NCBI RefSeq assembly: GCF_003173055.1
Contig: NZ_QGLF01000002.1
Span: forward strand, 682,322-746,321
Direction: 5' to 3'
DNA length: 64,000 nucleotides
From: Zavarzinia compransoris
GTDB taxonomy: Bacteria; Pseudomonadota; Alphaproteobacteria; Zavarziniales; Zavarziniaceae
The notes beneath the pieces were generated by a model. It saw nothing but the letters and a program-made list of their open reading frames with translations, ran no database searches and was not told the DNA's origin. The translations under genes and the position numbers were made by a program. Below, piece by piece: positions 8,647 to 21,559 of this stretch (the first letter of the stretch is position 1; every line of letters starts with the position of its first letter).

Positions 8647-9468
8647 GTGCTAGAGAATATCGTTCAATGGCTCGCCGTCCAGCCGGCGGGGCCCGTGCTC
8701 GTCGCCCTGATGGCCGATCGCCTGTGGCCGCGGCGCAGCGCCCGCCCGCCTGCCGCCGTCCGGCGCCTGGCCGGCGGCCTGGTCGCCCGGCTGAACCGAT
8801 CGGGGCGCCCGGCGGGGGACCGGCAGAACCGGGGCCTGCTGCTGTGGGGGGCGGTGACCCTCGCCGCCTTTGCCCTGGGCACGCTGGCGGCTGCCGGGCT
8901 GAATCATTTCGGCCTGCGCTGGCTTCCCCTTGTCGCCGGCGGCCTGCTGCTGGCTGCCGGCATCGGCTATCAGGGCGCGCGGTCGGCGGCGCGCCGCGCG
9001 GTCGAAGGGGTGGCGGGCCTGCCGCCCGCGCAGGCGGGCCGGGTCGGCGCCGTTGCCGCCGCCCGGCTGGCGACCCGTTTCACCGAGGGGGCGGTGGCCC
9101 TGCCGCTCGCCTTCCTGCTGTTCGGCCTGCCCGGGCTGTTCGCGGTGAAGGCCGGGCAATGGCTGGTGTTCGCGGTCGAGGACGACCGCGAGGGCGCCTT
9201 CGGCCGCGCGGTCCGGGCCTGCCACGGGCTGGTGCTGGCGCCGGCCGGCGTGCTGGCGGCGCTGCTGATCGGCCTCGGGCGCCGGCCGCGGCTGGCGCTG
9301 GCGCCGGTTCCCGCGGTCGCGGCGCTGGACGGCGGGCTGGACCGGGCGGGCCTGGCGACGGCGCCCCCGGCCGCGCGCCTGCAGGGGGCCCGGGTCATGG
9401 TCGACCGGGCCCATGCGCTGTGGCTGGTGCTGCTTGCGCTCGGCAGCGTCGGCGCCGGCCTGCTCTGA
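8647..9468 (+). CDS. CobD/CbiB-like membrane protein, strongly diverged
   Basis: A 273-residue membrane protein that aligns in layout with adenosylcobinamide-phosphate synthase CobD/CbiB, the membrane enzyme that attaches aminopropanol to the corrin ring. Resemblances: LMADRLWPRRSARPPAAVRRLAG (CobD: D...GDP..HPV..IG), the first helix after RGLLLWGAV, and FTEGAVALPLAFLLFGLPG followed by KAGQWLVFAVEDDREGAFG (CobD: E...DGVVAPLF...G.PG..YKA.NTLDSMVG). Several usually invariant residues are replaced (HPV, NTLDS), so activity is doubtful. GTG 8647 was chosen for its upstream AGGAAAG; TTG 8578 is possible. No other cobalamin gene is nearby. Confidence 0.6.
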   Translation: MLENIVQWLAVQPAGPVLVALMADRLWPRRSARPPAAVRRLAGGLVARLNRSGRPAGDRQNRGLLLWGAVTLAAFALGTLAAAGLNHFGLRWLPLVAGGLLLAAGIGYQGARSAARRAVEGVAGLPPAQAGRVGAVAAARLATRFTEGAVALPLAFLLFGLPGLFAVKAGQWLVFAVEDDREGAFGRAVRACHGLVLAPAGVLAALLIGLGRRPRLALAPVPAVAALDGGLDRAGLATAPPAARLQGARVMVDRAHALWLVLLALGSVGAGLL

Positions 9469-9472
9469 CGGT

Positions 9473-10168
9473 TCAGCGGGCGACGGTCGCCAGCGTCGCC
9501 TTCAGGGCATTGGCGCCGGCATTGTCGACCAGCCGGTTCAGGACGATGTCGCGCGGGTTCAGGGCCCGGCCGTAATAGGCGGTGTTCCAGCTGGTCGAGG
9601 ACAGGATCCCGGCGCCTTCGAGCGAGGCGCCGGCGAACAGCCCCTTCGAGCGGGCATAGGAATAGATATCCGCCTCGAAATTGGTGGTGGTCGCCGCCTG
9701 CACGCCCGAGCCGACCGGCCCGACCGCGACCGAGGCATCGGCGCCGAGCTTCATCTCGTTCTTCATGATCGCTTCGAGCCCGCGCTCCTTGTTGATGACG
9801 AGCACGACCTCGGACGCCTGGGCGCCGATCTGGAGGCCGATGGAACCCGCCGCCAGGGAATAGAAGGCGGGGGCGGACCAGCTGCCGTTGGCGGTATTGC
9901 GGCCGAGCAGCACGCCGTCGCCGCCCGAGCCGCCGATGATGAAGCCTGCCTTGAGCAGTTGCGGCACGATGAGGCAGCCGACCGAGCGGGCGAGATAGGC
10001 GCGCATGTCGCCATAGGACGGGTCCTTGCCCATGCTGTCGATGGTGATGCGGGCGCGGTCGACCAGTTCCTGCTGGTCGGTGGCGGCCCGGGCGAGGCGG
10101 CTGGTGCCGGCGAGGGCGATGGCCGTGAAGGCGCCGCCCATCAGGCTGCGCCGGGAGATCATCTGCAT
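9473..10168 (-). CDS. SYLF (Ysc84-like) lipid-binding domain protein with Tat-like signal
   Basis: A 231-residue exported protein of the SYLF/Ysc84 family, lipid-binding proteins that in bacteria are periplasmic. The N-terminus MQMISRRSLMGGAFTAIALAG has a twin arginine followed by a hydrophobic core and ARA|ATDQ. The SYLF core is clear: ARSVGCLIVPQLLKAGFIIGGSGG, then GSWSAPAFYSLAAGSIGLQIG and EVVLVIN. The start at 10168 (fourth residue of the longest form) was chosen because GGAAGGA sits 9 nt before it but directly abuts the ATG at 10177. It converges with the CobD-like gene with a 4-nt gap. Confidence 0.88.
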   Translation of the reverse strand: MQMISRRSLMGGAFTAIALAGTSRLARAATDQQELVDRARITIDSMGKDPSYGDMRAYLARSVGCLIVPQLLKAGFIIGGSGGDGVLLGRNTANGSWSAPAFYSLAAGSIGLQIGAQASEVVLVINKERGLEAIMKNEMKLGADASVAVGPVGSGVQAATTTNFEADIYSYARSKGLFAGASLEGAGILSSTSWNTAYYGRALNPRDIVLNRLVDNAGANALKATLATVAR

Positions 10169-10224
10169 CGGTGCCATTCCTTCCGTTTCTTCTGAACCAA
10201 TGCCGGGGGGCAGGCGGGGGTTCC

Positions 10225-11022
10225 CTATTCGCCGGTCTGGAGCAGCCGGCCGCGCCGCCGCGCGCTCCGATGGAAGCCGAGAAAAGCGGCGATGCCAAGG
10301 CCGAGGAAGAGGGCGTCGAGGCCCGCGGCCCAGGCGAGGTGGCCGAAGTCCAGCCGCCCCTCGGCGATCAGGATGCGCATGCCCTCGAAGACATGGGTCG
10401 AGGGCAGGGCGAGGGCGACCGGCTGCAAGCCCCCGGGCAGCACGGAAACCGGGTAGAACACGGCGGACAGCGGCGCCAGGGCGAAGACGAGGCCCCAGGC
10501 CAGCCCCTCCGCCCCGAGGCCGACGCGCATGATGAGGCCGGCGACGAAAAGCGACACCGACCAGCCCATGACCACGAGAAGGGCGAAGAAGGCGGCCAGC
10601 GCCAGCCCGAGGTCATAGACCGAATAGCCGAAGAACCAGATCGCGAGCAGGCTGGTCGGCACCATGCCGATCAGGGTGCGGATCAGCCCGACGAGGGCGA
10701 GCGCCACCAGCATCTCGCCCGGCCGCAGGGGGCTGGCCAGCAGGTGCCCGAGGTTGCGGGAATACATTTCCTCGAGAAAGGACAGCGAGGTGCCGAGCTG
10801 GGCCCGCAGCAGCACGTCCCACAGCATGGCGGCGCCGAGGAGGGCGCCCAGGCCGAGGCCGGCGACATCGGCCCCGGGCCGCAGCGACAGGGTGATGAAG
10901 CCCCAGGTCAGCATCTGCACCGTCGGCCAATAGATCATTTCCAGCAGCCGCGGCCAGGACGAGCGCAGCAGGTACCAGTGTCGCAGGATCAGGGCCGCGA
11001 CCCGGCCGGCGGCGCCGCTCAT
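10225..11022 (-). CDS. ABC-2 type transporter permease
   Basis: A 265-residue inner-membrane permease of the ABC-2 (NodJ/DrrB-like) class, the channel of an exporter. It begins MSGAAGRVAALILRHWYLLRSSWPR and has about six membrane segments. EEMYSRNLGHLLASPLRPGEMLVAL is the conserved cytoplasmic loop of this family, and FYPVSVLPGGLQPVALALPSTHVFEGMR is the typical region before the last helices. Its ATG overlaps the stop of the ATPase gene by 4 nt, so both halves are coupled. The exported substrate is not evident. Confidence 0.88.
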   Translation of the reverse strand: MSGAAGRVAALILRHWYLLRSSWPRLLEMIYWPTVQMLTWGFITLSLRPGADVAGLGLGALLGAAMLWDVLLRAQLGTSLSFLEEMYSRNLGHLLASPLRPGEMLVALALVGLIRTLIGMVPTSLLAIWFFGYSVYDLGLALAAFFALLVVMGWSVSLFVAGLIMRVGLGAEGLAWGLVFALAPLSAVFYPVSVLPGGLQPVALALPSTHVFEGMRILIAEGRLDFGHLAWAAGLDALFLGLGIAAFLGFHRSARRRGRLLQTGE

Positions 11023-11852
11023 TGGTGCCCCCGGGCGCCCTGGCGCGCGATGTCGAGGAAGACCTGTTCGAGATCGTCCCGGCCGTAGCGGGCGAGCAGG
11101 CCGGCCGGCGTGTCGTGATCGACCACCGTGCCCGCCCGCATCATGACGACGTCGCCGCACAGGCGCTCCACCTCGGCCATATTGTGCGAGGCCAGCAGGA
11201 TGGCGGCGCCGCTGTCGCGCTGGTAGTCCAGGAGATAGCGCCGCACCCAGTCCGCGGTATCGGGATCGAGGGAGGCGGTCGGCTCATCCAGGAGGAGAAG
11301 CCGCGGCCGGTTCACCAGCGCCTTGGCCAGGGCCACCCGGGTGCGCTGCCCGGCCGACAGGCGGCCGACCGGGCGGTCCAGCAAGCCTTCGAGGTCGAGA
11401 TGGGCGGCCAGCTCGGCGATGCGCCGGCGCGGTGCCCGGACGCCGTAGAGACGGGCGAAGACCGTCAGGTTTTCCGTCACCGTCAGGCGGTGCGGCAGGT
11501 CGACATAGGGCGAGGAGAAATTCATCAGCCCGCGCGCCCGCACCGGATCGGCCCCGAGATCCAGGCCGTCGACGCGGATCGTGCCCCGGCTCGGCTCGAT
11601 CAGGCCGAGGATCATGGCGATCGTCGTCGTCTTGCCGGCGCCGTTGCCGCCCAGGAGCCCGGTGATCGCCCCCGGGGCGATGGTGAAGCTGACGTCGCGC
11701 ACCGCCTCGACCGGGCCGAAGGTCTTGGCCAGATGGGAGACGGCGAGAATGGGGGCGGGGGGAACGGGGGCGGGCACGGCGGCGATCTTGCCAAAGCGCC
11801 CGCGCCCTGCCAAGCGCGGGCATGAAAAGGCGCGGGGCGTGACAATGGTCAT
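11019..11852 (-). CDS. ABC transporter ATP-binding protein (exporter type)
   Basis: A 277-residue cytoplasmic ATPase paired with the ABC-2 permease. Walker A is GGNGAGKTTT, signature LSAGQRTRVALAKALVNRP, Walker B LLLLDEPTASLDPDTA, and the switch histidine is in LLASHNMAEVERL. The first 35 residues (up to ILAVSHLAKTFGP) are a non-conserved extension, so a start further in is possible, though no clear internal Met is placed well. It is divergent from the NDUFA9-like gene, sharing a 66-nt intergenic region with an AT-rich stretch (11869-11881). Confidence 0.88.
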   Translation of the reverse strand: MTIVTPRAFSCPRLAGRGRFGKIAAVPAPVPPAPILAVSHLAKTFGPVEAVRDVSFTIAPGAITGLLGGNGAGKTTTIAMILGLIEPSRGTIRVDGLDLGADPVRARGLMNFSSPYVDLPHRLTVTENLTVFARLYGVRAPRRRIAELAAHLDLEGLLDRPVGRLSAGQRTRVALAKALVNRPRLLLLDEPTASLDPDTADWVRRYLLDYQRDSGAAILLASHNMAEVERLCGDVVMMRAGTVVDHDTPAGLLARYGRDDLEQVFLDIARQGARGHQ

Positions 11853-11918
11853 GATTGGCGCGGGCTATCGGATTATATATGGTGCCCCGAAAGAGACGGC
11901 GTTTTCAGGGGTAGAGCG

Positions 11919-12878
11919 ATGGCCGACAGGCTGGTGACGGTATTCGGTGGCTCCGGCTTCATCGGGCGTTATGTCGTGAAGCGTCTGGCCAAGCAGGGCT
12001 GGCGGGTGCGGGTCGCGGTGCGCCGTCCCCAGGCGGCCGGTTTCCTGCGCCCCATGGGCGATGTCGGCCAGGTGGCGATCGTCCAGGCCAATGTCCGCCA
12101 CACGCCGTCGGTGAAGCTCGCGGTCGAAGGCGCCGATGTGGTCATCAACCTCGTCGGCATCCTGGCCGAGTCGGGGGCCCAGCAATTCGACCTGATCCAG
12201 GCCGAGGGCGCGAGGCGCATCGCCGCCGCGGCCAAGGAGGCCGGCGTCGCCCGCTTCGTCCAGGTCTCGGCGATCGGCGCCGACCTGCATGCAGACTCCG
12301 ACTACGCGAAAAGCAAGGCGCGGGGCGAGGCGGCGGTGAAGGCGGTCTATCCGGATGCGGCGATCCTGCGCGCCTCCGTCGTCTTCGGGCCGGAGGACAA
12401 GCTCTTCAACCGCTTCGCCAATATGGCGCGCTATGTCCCGGTCCTGCCCCTGATCGGCGGCGGCGAGACCCGCTTCCAGCCGGTCTATGTCGGCGATGTC
12501 GCCGATGCTGTGGTCGCCGCGGCCAACGGCAGCGTCGCGGTCCAGGAACGGCCCTTCGAACTGGGCGGGCCGGCGGTCTACAGCTTCCGCGACCTGATGA
12601 ACATCGTCCTCAAGGTGACCGAGCGGAAGGCCGTGCTGCTGCCGGTGCCGTGGTTCGTGGCCCGGGCCCAGGCCGCCGCCGTCGGCTGGCTGCCCGGCGC
12701 CCCCATCACGCCCGACCAGGTGAAGCTGCTCCGCCACGACAATGTGGTCGGCCCCGGCGCCCCCGGGCTCGACGCCTTCGGCATCACCCCGACCTCGGTC
12801 GATGCGGTGGTGCCGGCCTATCTCCTCCGCTATCGCCGCACCGGCCAATACGCCACCCCGACTGCCGCCGAAGGTTGA
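11919..12878 (+). CDS. Complex I NDUFA9-like atypical SDR family protein
   Basis: A 319-residue extended/atypical short-chain dehydrogenase related to the NDUFA9 subunit of mitochondrial complex I, common in alphaproteobacteria. The N-terminal NAD(P)-binding motif is VTVFGGSGFIGRYVVKRL, followed by VINLVGILAESG and VQVSAIGADLHADSDYAKSKARGE, where the usual catalytic YxxxK appears as YAKSK. GGGETRFQPVYVGDVADAVV is a family signature. The physiological substrate in bacteria is not established. A strong intrinsic terminator follows at 12905-12935. Confidence 0.9.
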   Translation: MADRLVTVFGGSGFIGRYVVKRLAKQGWRVRVAVRRPQAAGFLRPMGDVGQVAIVQANVRHTPSVKLAVEGADVVINLVGILAESGAQQFDLIQAEGARRIAAAAKEAGVARFVQVSAIGADLHADSDYAKSKARGEAAVKAVYPDAAILRASVVFGPEDKLFNRFANMARYVPVLPLIGGGETRFQPVYVGDVADAVVAAANGSVAVQERPFELGGPAVYSFRDLMNIVLKVTERKAVLLPVPWFVARAQAAAVGWLPGAPITPDQVKLLRHDNVVGPGAPGLDAFGITPTSVDAVVPAYLLRYRRTGQYATPTAAEG

Positions 12879-12904
12879 GGCCACCCCACGGCTGCCCTTC
12901 GCAG

Positions 12905-12935
12905 GCCCCGCCCGCTGCCCGCGGGCGGGGTTTTT
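12905..12935 (+). terminator. Intrinsic terminator after NDUFA9-like gene
   Basis: Perfect 10-bp stem CCCCGCCCGC/GCGGGCGGGG with a 5-nt loop followed by TTTTTT, 27 nt past the stop codon. An outer CCCTTCGCA/TGCGAAGGG pair could lengthen the structure. Confidence 0.93.
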
Positions 12936-13267
12936 TGCGTTTGCGAAGGGTTTTGCCGAAAGAGGCTCGACGGCTATCGGGAAATCGTTTCAAATCAAGG
13001 GACTCAGGCGGATCGGCGGGTTCGGCGGATCATGCCGCATCGCGGAATAGTCAACAAACCGGAACTATTTTTGCCTAATTTCTAGCCTGCCCTGCTGTCG
13101 GCTTAGGCGATGTCCGGGAAATAGGTCAGCATTTGAGACCTATCGGCGATTTTTCGCTTTGCGATCGGAAAAATTGCGCGTAAATGAACATCATAGACCG
13201 GTGCTCTGGTGCCGGACCGCCGTGACGCGTGCGCCGCGTCGAGACAATGGCCGTGATGGAGTGCGCC
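12936..13267 (+). promoter_or_regulatory. Leader and promoter region of gltD-gltB
   Basis: A 332-nt gap holds the promoter and leader of the glutamate synthase operon. It is locally AT-rich around 13050-13085 and 13130-13195. I see no sigma-54 -24/-12 element, no riboswitch core and no credible small gene in it. Confidence 0.5.
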
Positions 13268-14710
13268 ATGGCTGAGAACAAGATGCTGAAGTTCGTTTCG
13301 CGCGAGCAGGAGATGCCGCCGAAGCGCAGTGCCGACGAACGGATCAAGGATTTCAGCGAAATCTACGCGACCTTCGTGCAGCCCTCGGCCCAGGATCAGG
13401 CCGGGCGCTGCTCGCAATGCGGCATTCCCTTCTGCCAGGTCCATTGTCCGCTCTCGAACAATATTCCCGACTGGCTGAAGCTGACCGCCGAGGGCCGCCT
13501 TCAGGAAGCCTACGAACTGTCCCAGGCGACCAATTCGATGCCCGAAGTCTGCGGCCGCATCTGCCCGCAGGACCGGCTTTGCGAAGGCAATTGCGTGATC
13601 GAGAAGGATTTCAATTCGGTCACCATCGGCTCGGTCGAGAAATTCCTGACCGATACCGCCTGGGAGAACGGCTGGGTGAAGCCGCGCACGCCGCGGCAGG
13701 AAATCGGCCTTTCGGTCGGCATCATCGGCGCCGGCCCGGCCGGGCTCGCGGCTGCCGAGATGCTGCGCGCCAAGGGCTACGAGGTTCATGTCTACGACCG
13801 TTACGACCGGGTCGGCGGGCTGCTCGTCTACGGCATTCCGGGCTTCAAGCTCGAAAAGCAGGTGATCGCCCGCCGGGCCCAGCTGCTCGAAGACCAGGGC
13901 ATCAAGTTCCACCTGAATTTCGCCGTCGGCGTCGATGCCAAGATCGCGGAATTGCGGGAAAGGCACGATGCCCTGCTGATCGCGACCGGCGTCTACAAGG
14001 CCCGCGACGTCGGCCTGCCGGGTGCCGGCCTCAAGGGCGTGCTGCCGGCCATGACCTATCTCACCGCTTCGAACAAGGTCAGCCTGGGCGACACGGTGGC
14101 CGAGTATGAAAGCGGCGAACTGAATGCCGAGGGCAAGGATGTGGTCGTCATCGGCGGCGGCGACACGGCGATGGACTGCGTCCGCACCGCCATCCGCCAG
14201 GGCGCCAAATCGGTGAAATGCCTCTATCGCCGCGACAAGGAAAACATGCCCGGCTCGCAGCGCGAGGTGAAGAATGCCGAGGAGGAGGGCGTCGAATTCG
14301 TCTGGCTCTCGGCCCCGCAGGCGTTCCTCGGCGACGACAAGGTGACGGCGGTGCGCGCCAACCGCATGCGTCTGGGCCTGGCCGATTCGAGCGGACGCCA
14401 GATGCCGGAAGTGATCGAAGGCTCGTCGGTGAACCACCCGGCCGACCTCGTGATCAAGGCGCTGGGCTTCGATCCGGAAGACCTGCCGAAACTGTTCGAC
14501 GCGCCGGAACTGACCGTCACCCGCTGGGGCACCCTGAAGGTCGATTTCCGGACCCAGATGACCAGCCTCGACGGCGTCTTCGCCGCCGGCGATATCGTGC
14601 GCGGCGCCTCTCTCGTCGTCTGGGCGATCCGCGACGGCCGCGACGTCGCCGAGACGATTCACCAATACCTGAAGGCCAAGGTCGAAGCCGGCCTTGCCAA
14701 GGCCTCCTGA
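13268..14710 (+). CDS. gltD: Glutamate synthase (NADPH) small subunit
   Basis: A 480-residue cytoplasmic beta subunit that takes electrons from NADPH through FAD and passes them to GltB for glutamate synthesis. N-terminal cysteine clusters RCSQCGIPFCQVHCP and CGRICPQDRLCEGNC hold the Fe-S centres. FAD binding is at GIIGAGPAGLAAAEML and NADPH binding at VVIGGGDTAMDCVRTA; the C-terminal FAD motif is GVFAAGDIVRGASLVVWAI. The start at 13268 (MAENKMLKF) was chosen for GGAG 6 nt upstream and fits the family length. It precedes gltB by 17 nt, the gltD-gltB order reported for Azospirillum rather than the enteric order. Confidence 0.96.
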   Translation: MAENKMLKFVSREQEMPPKRSADERIKDFSEIYATFVQPSAQDQAGRCSQCGIPFCQVHCPLSNNIPDWLKLTAEGRLQEAYELSQATNSMPEVCGRICPQDRLCEGNCVIEKDFNSVTIGSVEKFLTDTAWENGWVKPRTPRQEIGLSVGIIGAGPAGLAAAEMLRAKGYEVHVYDRYDRVGGLLVYGIPGFKLEKQVIARRAQLLEDQGIKFHLNFAVGVDAKIAELRERHDALLIATGVYKARDVGLPGAGLKGVLPAMTYLTASNKVSLGDTVAEYESGELNAEGKDVVVIGGGDTAMDCVRTAIRQGAKSVKCLYRRDKENMPGSQREVKNAEEEGVEFVWLSAPQAFLGDDKVTAVRANRMRLGLADSSGRQMPEVIEGSSVNHPADLVIKALGFDPEDLPKLFDAPELTVTRWGTLKVDFRTQMTSLDGVFAAGDIVRGASLVVWAIRDGRDVAETIHQYLKAKVEAGLAKAS

Positions 14711-14727
14711 GCGTCGGAGGGAAGATC

Positions 14728-19269
<4,542 letters not shown>

Positions 19270-19303
19270 CCTGAGGCGCGCCTGATCGGGCGCCGGGAAC
19301 GGG

Positions 19304-19336
19304 CAAGGGCCGGGGCAATCCCGGCCCTTGTCGTTT
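19304..19336 (+). terminator. Terminator after gltB
   Basis: Perfect 10-bp stem CAAGGGCCGG/CCGGCCCTTG with a 7-nt loop followed by TCGTTT, 34 nt past the gltB stop. The T-tract is short, so strength is uncertain. Confidence 0.75.
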
Positions 19337-19471
19337 ATGGGGGGGCGATCTCGTGCAAAACAGTCACAGGTCGTATTTATTGCCACGAGACATATTTCCG
19401 CCTGAATTGATCGCCGCCGCTGCCACTTTCCGCCCCTAGACAGGCCTCGTGACAAAAAACGGTGATGGTCG

Positions 19472-20182
19472 ATGAAAAAGGTGATGACGGCGGTCGTCGG
19501 CGCGGCCTTGCTGCTGGGGGCGTGCTCGGTGCGCTCGATTTCCAATTCGGGCTATGGCGGCGAATCCGGCACGACCAATGCCTTCTATCGCGGCGAATTG
19601 AAGGAAGCGGATGTGATCGGTGTCCCGCCCGACACGCCGGTGACCGAGGCCGAGATCGCCGCCGCCCTGAAGGGCGGGGGGCAGGCCCTGCCCCAGCCCC
19701 GCCGGTCCCTGCCGCTCATGGTGGTGCAGTCGGGCGCCGTCGTGCCCGACGACCTGATGCTGCAAGCCCTGCGGCGCGGCTTCACGGTGGAGAGTTTCAG
19801 CGGCGTGCCGCCGGCGAATACCGACGATTACGCCCGCCGCCTGCGCCTGATGGCCGCCCAGGGCGGCTATCGCCAGCTTCTGTGCTATTGGGGCGCGCTC
19901 GAGGCGGAGCGCAGCGGCAGCGCGACCAAGCTGGTCTCCTGGGTGCCCATCGTCGGCGCGATCATCCCGGACGAGCGGCAGCGCATGCGCCTTCGGCTGA
20001 AGGCCCTGCTGGTCGATGTCGAGACCGGGCGCTGGCGCGCCTATGCCCCGGCACCGGTGGACGATACGGCGATCAGCACGCCCCTGACCCGCGAGGATTC
20101 GGACCAGGACCAGGTCGCCCAGCTCAAGGCCAAGGCCTATGAGGCGCTGGCGGATGACCTGATCCGGGCGGCCGTGCCCTGA
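19472..20182 (+). CDS. Putative lipoprotein of unknown function
   Basis: A 236-residue lipoprotein. MKKVMTAVVGAALLLGAC gives a lipobox LGAC with the lipidated Cys at residue 18. The mature part begins SVRSISNSGYGG, and its core reads LPLMVVQSGAVVPDDLMLQAL and then QLLCYWGALEAERSGSATKLVSWVPIVGAIIPDERQRMRLRLKALLVD, a two-part alpha/beta layout that could place it among small periplasmic lipoproteins found next to secretion or envelope genes. I do not recognise the family. It stands alone between gltB and a deoxyribosyltransferase, 202 nt past gltB. Confidence 0.8.
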   Translation: MKKVMTAVVGAALLLGACSVRSISNSGYGGESGTTNAFYRGELKEADVIGVPPDTPVTEAEIAAALKGGGQALPQPRRSLPLMVVQSGAVVPDDLMLQALRRGFTVESFSGVPPANTDDYARRLRLMAAQGGYRQLLCYWGALEAERSGSATKLVSWVPIVGAIIPDERQRMRLRLKALLVDVETGRWRAYAPAPVDDTAISTPLTREDSDQDQVAQLKAKAYEALADDLIRAAVP

Positions 20183-20238
20183 TGGTGCGGGCCCGGCCGC
20201 ATCGGCTATGCTCCGCCGGCGTAAGCGGAGCCATGATC

Positions 20239-20811
20239 ATGCCGTCCATCTATCTTGCCGGGCCCGAAGTCTTCCACGCCGAGGCGATCGCCCTCGGCCG
20301 GGCCAAGCAGGCGCTTTGCGCCGCCCTTGGTTTCGAGGGTCTCTATCCCCTCGACGGCGAAGTGCCGGCGGGGGATTTGCCGGCGCCCGACCTGGGGCGG
20401 GCGATCTACCGCGCCAATGTCGGGCTGATCCGGCGGGCCGATGCGGTGATCGCAAATCTCACCCCCTTCCGGGGCCCGGGGGCCGATGCCGGCACGGTAT
20501 TCGAGGTCGGCTTCGCCCTTGGTCTCGGCAAGCCCGTGTTCGGCTACCGCAATGTCGGCGACGGCTATCTCGACCGGGTGCGGACCTGGAACGGCGTGCC
20601 GCTGAGCCGCGACGGCGCCGGCCGGCCGCTCGACCGCGACGGCCTGCTGGTCGAGGATTTCGGCTTCGGCGACAATCTGATGATCGATGCCGCCCTGATC
20701 GAGGGCGGCCTGCCGGTGGTCGAGCATGACGCCGCCCCCGGCGCCGAATTGACCGACCTCACCGCCTTCGCCTTCTGCCTCAAACGGGCCCAGGCGCTGC
20801 TGGCCGGCTGA
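20239..20811 (+). CDS. Nucleoside 2-deoxyribosyltransferase family protein
   Basis: A 190-residue cytoplasmic protein of the nucleoside 2-deoxyribosyltransferase fold, which exchanges or hydrolyses bases on deoxynucleosides or nucleotides. The N-terminal substrate motif is IYLAGPEVFHAEA. The catalytic-region motif ADAVIANLTPFRGPGADAGTVFEVGFALGLGKPVFGY contains the family's NLTPFRGP-DAGT-E arrangement, with E of FEVGFA as probable nucleophile. The start at 20239 was chosen since GGAG at 20227-20230 is 8 nt upstream; ATG 20233 is too close to it. Probably nucleotide salvage. Confidence 0.9.
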   Translation: MPSIYLAGPEVFHAEAIALGRAKQALCAALGFEGLYPLDGEVPAGDLPAPDLGRAIYRANVGLIRRADAVIANLTPFRGPGADAGTVFEVGFALGLGKPVFGYRNVGDGYLDRVRTWNGVPLSRDGAGRPLDRDGLLVEDFGFGDNLMIDAALIEGGLPVVEHDAAPGAELTDLTAFAFCLKRAQALLAG

Positions 20812-20887
20812 CCAACTGTCGCCGTGCCGTTGGATTTACCATTAACTTTTCTTGCCGCCGGTTCGGGGCGCCCCTAAAGTCCCGCAC

Positions 20888-21556
20888 ATGCGCATCCTCT
20901 ACCATCTGCCGCTGTCGCCCTTCTGCCGCAAGCTCCGCCTTGCGCTGCGGGAAAAGAGCCTCGATTTCGAGCTGCGGGTGGAACGGGTGTGGGAACGCCG
21001 GCCCGAATTCCTGGCCCTCAACCCCGCCGGCCAGGTGCCGGTGCTGGTCGAGGAGGGCGGCCGCCCCCTGGCCGATTCGAGCGCGATCGCCGAATATCTG
21101 GAAGAGACTTATCCCGACCGCCGCCTGCTCGGCCGCAGTGCCGTCGAACGGGCCGAGACGCGCCGGCTGGTCGCCTGGTTCGACCAGAAGTTCCATGCCG
21201 AAGTGACCTTGAACCTGCTGTTCGAGAAGGTGAACAAGCGCTTCTACGGTCTGGGCAACCCGGATTCGGCGGCGATCCGCATGGGCAAGCAATTCATCAG
21301 CGGCCATCTCGACTATATCGCCGACCTGTCGGAGCGCCGGCGCTGGCTGGCGGGCGACGAGTTCAGCCTGGCCGACATGGCCGCCGCCGCCCATCTGTCC
21401 TGCATCGATTACCTGGGCGACGTGCCCTGGGATGCCCATCCCAGGGCCAAGGACTGGTACGTGCGGGTGAAGTCGCGGCCGAGTTTCCGGCCCCTGCTCG
21501 GCGATCATGTCGCCGGCATGCCGCCGCCACCCCATTACGCCGATCTCGATTTCTGA
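20888..21556 (+). CDS. Glutathione S-transferase family protein
   Basis: A 222-residue cytoplasmic GST-like protein. The N-terminal thioredoxin-fold domain begins MRILYHLPLSPFCRKLRLAL, with a CxxS/C-like position reduced to PFCRK, and has the glutathione-binding NPAGQVPVLVEEGG and DSSAIAEYLEETYPD. The alpha-helical C-terminal domain holds WLAGDEFSLADMAAAAHLSCIDYL, the usual GST N-capping region. The start is the ATG at 20888, since upstream residues are not conserved. It ends 3 nt before queG, suggesting co-transcription. Substrate unknown. Confidence 0.9.
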   Translation: MRILYHLPLSPFCRKLRLALREKSLDFELRVERVWERRPEFLALNPAGQVPVLVEEGGRPLADSSAIAEYLEETYPDRRLLGRSAVERAETRRLVAWFDQKFHAEVTLNLLFEKVNKRFYGLGNPDSAAIRMGKQFISGHLDYIADLSERRRWLAGDEFSLADMAAAAHLSCIDYLGDVPWDAHPRAKDWYVRVKSRPSFRPLLGDHVAGMPPPPHYADLDF

Positions 21557-21559
21557 CCT

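Noticed and set aside
12936-13267. Riboswitch or sigma-54 promoter in the gltD leader
   Set aside because: No TGGCAC-N5-TTGC element and no conserved riboswitch core could be seen by eye.
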